From positions 1-16,964 of the forward strand of contig JAQUFI010000027.1 of assembly GCA_028684735.1 (NCBI GenBank): DNA of 16,964 nucleotides. The letters are read 5' to 3'. A program made the translations under genes and the position numbers. The notes under the pieces are model-generated. The model was not told where the DNA came from and made no database searches. It was given only the letters and a program-made list of their open reading frames with translations. The DNA is from Bacilli bacterium. GTDB lineage: Bacteria; Bacillota_I; Bacilli_A; RF39; UBA660. Shown piece after piece: positions 14,384 through 16,964 of this stretch; the first letter of the stretch is position 1; every line of letters begins with the position of its first letter.

Positions 14384-14392
14384 TGCTATAAT
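14384..14392 (+). promoter_or_regulatory. Extended -10 promoter of tcdA
   Basis: TGCTATAAT has a perfect TATAAT (14387-14392) with TG extension. It lies 22 bases after the RNA's T-run, so tcdA has its own transcript and the RNA is not simply its leader. Confidence 0.6.
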
Positions 14393-14412
14393 TAAGTCAG
14401 TGGGGGTGTTGT

Positions 14413-15087
14413 ATGGAGTTTGCTAGATTAGAACTATTGATCGATAATAAAATCAATTTAATTAAAGATAAAACCATTTTAATTTTAGGTATTGGTGGAG
14501 TAGGTGGATATACAGTTGAAGCCTTAGTCCGAAGTGGTGTTGGTAAAATTATTATTGTTGATAATGATCGTGTTGATATCACTAACCTTAATCGGCAAAT
14601 CATTGCTACTCAAGAAACGATTGGTCAGGCTAAAGTTGATGTCATGGAAGAAAGAATAAAAAGTATTAATCCTGATTGTGAAGTTATTAAAATACAAGAA
14701 TTTATTACCAAAGAAAATATGCATCTATTATTTAAAGAGAAGATTGATTATGTTGTTGATGCATGTGATACGGTTTTAACTAAAATGGAGTTAATCAAAG
14801 AGTGTTTAAAAAGAAAAATTAAATTCATTTGTTCAATGGGAATGGGGAATAAATTAGATCCAACTAAATTAGAAATAATAGATATTCGCAAAACCAGTTA
14901 TGATCCATTAGCTCGTGTTATTAGAAAGATGATTAGTGACGAAAAAATAAAAGAAAAAATATTAGTTGTTTGTAGTCGTGAAGTACCAATTAAGAAAAGT
15001 TCTAAAACAATTGGTTCAACATCATTTGTACCAGCGACAGCTGGACTACTATGTGCAGCTTATATTATTAATGATATAGTAAGGTGA
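14413..15087 (+). CDS. tcdA: tRNA threonylcarbamoyladenosine dehydratase (TcdA, ThiF/E1-like)
   Basis: TcdA uses ATP to cyclise the t6A modification at position 37 of ANN-decoding tRNAs to ct6A. The 224-residue product has the E1-like nucleotide-binding fold: ILGIGGVGGYTVEALVRSGVG (P-loop-like, about residues 24-44), VDNDRVDITNLNRQ with the Asp and Arg that contact ATP, and VVDACDTVLTKMEL. Further family features are CSMGMGNKLDPTKL and the DPLARVIRK region, which are specific to the TcdA/YgdL group rather than ThiF or MoeB. The paired zinc cysteines of MoeB are absent, as in TcdA. The ATG follows GGGGGTG (14402-14408). The TGA stop lies inside the ribosome binding site of the next gene, suggesting coupling; it is the only TGA stop in the window and supports the standard code. 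Confidence 0.93.
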   Translation: MEFARLELLIDNKINLIKDKTILILGIGGVGGYTVEALVRSGVGKIIIVDNDRVDITNLNRQIIATQETIGQAKVDVMEERIKSINPDCEVIKIQEFITKENMHLLFKEKIDYVVDACDTVLTKMELIKECLKRKIKFICSMGMGNKLDPTKLEIIDIRKTSYDPLARVIRKMISDEKIKEKILVVCSREVPIKKSSKTIGSTSFVPATAGLLCAAYIINDIVR

Positions 15088-15091
15088 TTAT

Positions 15092-15628
15092 ATGAGTTTG
15101 GAACAAGAATTAGTAAAAATAGTTAAAAAATTAAAAGGTAATCTGATTACCATCGATGTTAGTAATGATAAGACATTAGAAGCAATCAAAAAAAATAAAA
15201 AGTTAATTAACGTTTATGAATTTACTTTTGGTGGTCGGATATACCCTAAAGTAAAAAGTATCAAAGGTAAAAATAAATATCATATTAAAAAGATGAAAAA
15301 GTATTTTGAGAAGAAAAGTGTTAATTATTTTATGTGTGAAATCAACCATTTGAAAAAATTTTTTCATGTTTTTATTAAAGATAGTATTGATTTAAATAAT
15401 AATACAATTTACCTATATGGCGAGAAAAATAGTTATAGTATTAAAGAATTAAAGTATCGTTATGAACGATATGGCTGTAAAGTCGAAATAGTTGAAAATG
15501 AATTAGGGTTTATCTTGATAATAAAAACTGGTGAAAATAAAACATCTAAATTACAAAATTTTAAATATTATGTACGTGATAGTTTTTATAATTTAGGGGA
15601 GTTAATTACGCAAATATTAATCAATTAA
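15092..15628 (+). CDS. Hypothetical basic protein
   Basis: This 178-residue protein was not recognised. It has no signal peptide or membrane segment. The first half is rich in lysine (for example GGRIYPKVKSIKGKNKYHIKKMKKYFEKK, in which a YPK motif and a basic helix stand out), and Cys101 falls in a VNYFMCEINHLKKFFHVFIKDSI region that looks like a strand-helix pair. The C-terminal half could be a Rossmann-like alpha/beta unit, vaguely like a degenerate methyltransferase, but no SAM motif is visible. AAGGTGA overlaps the tcdA stop, so it is translated with tcdA. It lies between tcdA and smc and is closed by a terminator. A nucleic-acid-binding role would suit its charge but is only a guess. Confidence 0.75.
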   Translation: MSLEQELVKIVKKLKGNLITIDVSNDKTLEAIKKNKKLINVYEFTFGGRIYPKVKSIKGKNKYHIKKMKKYFEKKSVNYFMCEINHLKKFFHVFIKDSIDLNNNTIYLYGEKNSYSIKELKYRYERYGCKVEIVENELGFILIIKTGENKTSKLQNFKYYVRDSFYNLGELITQILIN

Positions 15629-15655
15629 AAACAATAGTAATATTGTTTTTCTTTT
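15627..15655 (+). terminator. Intrinsic terminator between the hypothetical gene and smc
   Basis: A 10-bp stem (15627-15636 with 15641-15650) closes a GTAA tetraloop and is followed by CTTTT. The palindromic A/T-rich arms could also work on the minus strand. The 3' arm is shared with the smc -35. Confidence 0.75.
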
Positions 15656-15671
15656 GGAGATATAGTATAAT
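15643..15671 (+). promoter_or_regulatory. Promoter of smc
   Basis: TTGTTT (15643-15648) and TATAAT (15666-15671) are 17 bases apart. The -35 lies within the 3' arm of the preceding terminator. Confidence 0.7.
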
Positions 15672-15694
15672 ATTTAGTAGTTTGGAATGATGTT

Positions 15695-16964
15695 ATGTAT
15701 CTAAAAGAAATAAGAGCGCATGGTTTTAAATCATTTGCCGATAAGATTCGAATTGATTTAAATAAAGATATAACTGGTATTGTTGGACCTAATGGTAGTG
15801 GCAAAAGTAATGTTGTCGATGCTGTTAGGTGGGTTTTAGGTGAACAATCAGTTAAATCATTACGTGGTGATGGACATATGACCGATGTCATTTTTTCTGG
15901 TAGTAAAACGAGAAATCCATTAAATGTTGCTAGTGTCACCTTAGTATTTGATAATACTGATCGTTATCTACCCCTTGCTTATGATGAAATAGCTATTAAA
16001 AGAAGAGTCTATAAAGATGGTACGAATGAATACTTTATCAATAATGAAAAGTGTCGATTAAAAGATATCTCAGATGTCTTAATCGATAGTGGAGTAGGAA
16101 AAGAAAGTTTTAATATTATATCACAAGGAAAAATAGAAGAAATTTTAAGTAATAAACCAGAGGATAGGAGAACCATCTTTGAAGAAGCCGCTGGTGTTTT
16201 AAAGTATAAGAAAAGAAAAGAAGATGCGTTAAGAAAACTAGAACGTACGCATAATAATATGAATCGGGTTGATGACATCATTAATGAATTGGAAACCCAA
16301 GTTGAACCATTAAAAGAACAAAAAGAAAAAGCTCTACTTTATATTGAAGCTAAAGAAGAATTAGAGAAGATTGAGATTGCTTTAATAACAAAAGATATTA
16401 CCGATATCAATTATCAATATAAAGCTAAGAAAGATCAAATTGATGATATCAATAATGAATTACTTACCTTATCGACTTCTAATACTGGGTATGAAGCGAA
16501 GATTGAAGAATATAAATTAAATATTAATAAAGTAAGCCAAGAATTAAATGAACAAGGGAAAGCTTTAATTGATATTACGACCAAAGTTGAAAAAATTAAT
16601 AGTCAAAAGAAGATTATCTTGGAAAGACAAAAGTATACGGTTGAAGATTCAAAACTTCATAATAATCTAATTATCTTAAAGGAAACGGAATTAAAACTTC
16701 AAAACGATTATAATCGAACAAAATTAGAAATCGATAATAAGAAAACAGAATTAGATAAACTAGTTAAAGAGATGGAAGTTGAAAATACTAAATTAAATGA
16801 GATTAAAAAGATTAAAACGAATTTAGAAATAGATTTAAATAGTAAGCATCGTGAACAAACTCTCTTAAAAAATAGAATTCAAAACTTAAGAGAAAGTATT
16901 GAGAACAATAGCTTACTACCTAGTAGTGTTAAGAATATTTTGAATAATCCAAAGTTAAGAGGTA
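15695..16964 (+). CDS. smc: Chromosome segregation protein SMC, N-terminal part (3' end outside window)
   Basis: SMC is the ATPase core of the condensin-like SMC-ScpAB complex, which loads on chromosomal DNA and extrudes loops. The 423 codons present show the N-terminal head: MYLKEIRAHGFKSFADKI, Walker A GPNGSGKSN at residues 31-39, AVRWVLGEQSVKSLRG, the Q-loop ISQGKIEEIL at about 142-151 and FEEAAGVLKYKKRKE, all typical. A lysine- and glutamate-rich coiled coil runs from about residue 165 to 405. SSVKNILNNPKLRG at the window edge looks like the start of the hinge (family pattern xVKxxL...LxG). That point is reached near residue 411, about 90 residues earlier than in B. subtilis. The ATG at 15695 follows GGAATGATG (15684-15692). 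Truncation is only by the window end. Confidence 0.96.
   Translation, partial: MYLKEIRAHGFKSFADKIRIDLNKDITGIVGPNGSGKSNVVDAVRWVLGEQSVKSLRGDGHMTDVIFSGSKTRNPLNVASVTLVFDNTDRYLPLAYDEIAIKRRVYKDGTNEYFINNEKCRLKDISDVLIDSGVGKESFNIISQGKIEEILSNKPEDRRTIFEEAAGVLKYKKRKEDALRKLERTHNNMNRVDDIINELETQVEPLKEQKEKALLYIEAKEELEKIEIALITKDITDINYQYKAKKDQIDDINNELLTLSTSNTGYEAKIEEYKLNINKVSQELNEQGKALIDITTKVEKINSQKKIILERQKYTVEDSKLHNNLIILKETELKLQNDYNRTKLEIDNKKTELDKLVKEMEVENTKLNEIKKIKTNLEIDLNSKHREQTLLKNRIQNLRESIENNSLLPSSVKNILNNPKLRG

Noticed and set aside
15085..15087. Mycoplasma-type code with TGA as tryptophan
   Set aside because: TGA ends tcdA exactly at the ribosome binding site of the next gene, and all tryptophans seen are TGG.

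Overview
The window is AT-rich, gene-dense DNA from a spore-forming Firmicute. All genes lie on the + strand, most with AGGTGAT- or GGAGG-type ribosome binding sites and short or no gaps. The order murB-ftsQ-ftsA-ftsZ-spoIIGA-sigE-sigG-ylmC is the division/early-sporulation locus known from Bacillus. Extreme AT bias, small proteins and a short SMC coiled-coil arm point to a streamlined Bacilli or Mollicutes-like gut lineage; this placement is inference. Tryptophan is encoded by TGG and TGA ends tcdA, so the genetic code is the standard bacterial one, not the Mycoplasma code.

Layout. 1-3303: end of murB, then ftsQ/divIB, ftsA and ftsZ (cell wall and division). 3316-7578: the sporulation block with spoIIGA (pro-sigma-E protease), sigE, a 533-residue membrane protein of unknown role, sigG and a ylmC/ymxH-type PRC-barrel gene. 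The leader of sigG forms a 17-bp hairpin that buries its ribosome binding site. 7597-10014: a four-gene redox module of ApbE flavin transferase, NusG-domain-II protein (EetA-like), Gx transporter/Hpre_diP_synt_I membrane protein (EetB-like) and an FMN-binding lipoprotein with a flavinylation motif. It resembles the core of flavin-based extracellular electron transfer systems. 10019-13305: a monocistronic 1063-residue surface protein with a type IV prepilin N-terminus, two Ig-like domains and about 24 BspA-type (DUF285) repeats. 13312-14165: a TtcA-family PP-loop ATPase with cysteines placed for an Fe-S cluster. 14152-14362: a strong promoter driving a structured RNA of about 175 nt that ends in a T-run. 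Its size, end-to-end pairing and position just upstream of tcdA suggest 6S RNA. 14387-15655: tcdA and a coupled unknown gene. 15643-16964: promoter and first 423 codons of smc, cut by the window edge.

How it works together. FtsA and FtsZ make the division ring and FtsQ acts with the septal wall machinery. In sporulation SpoIIGA would activate sigma-E in the mother cell, while sigma-G runs the late forespore programme, with its translation probably restrained by the leader hairpin. The redox module looks like one unit: ApbE attaches FMN to the lipoprotein outside the membrane and the two membrane proteins would feed electrons to it. No IS element, phage gene, CRISPR array or tRNA was found, and there is no gene-free stretch longer than about 250 bases.
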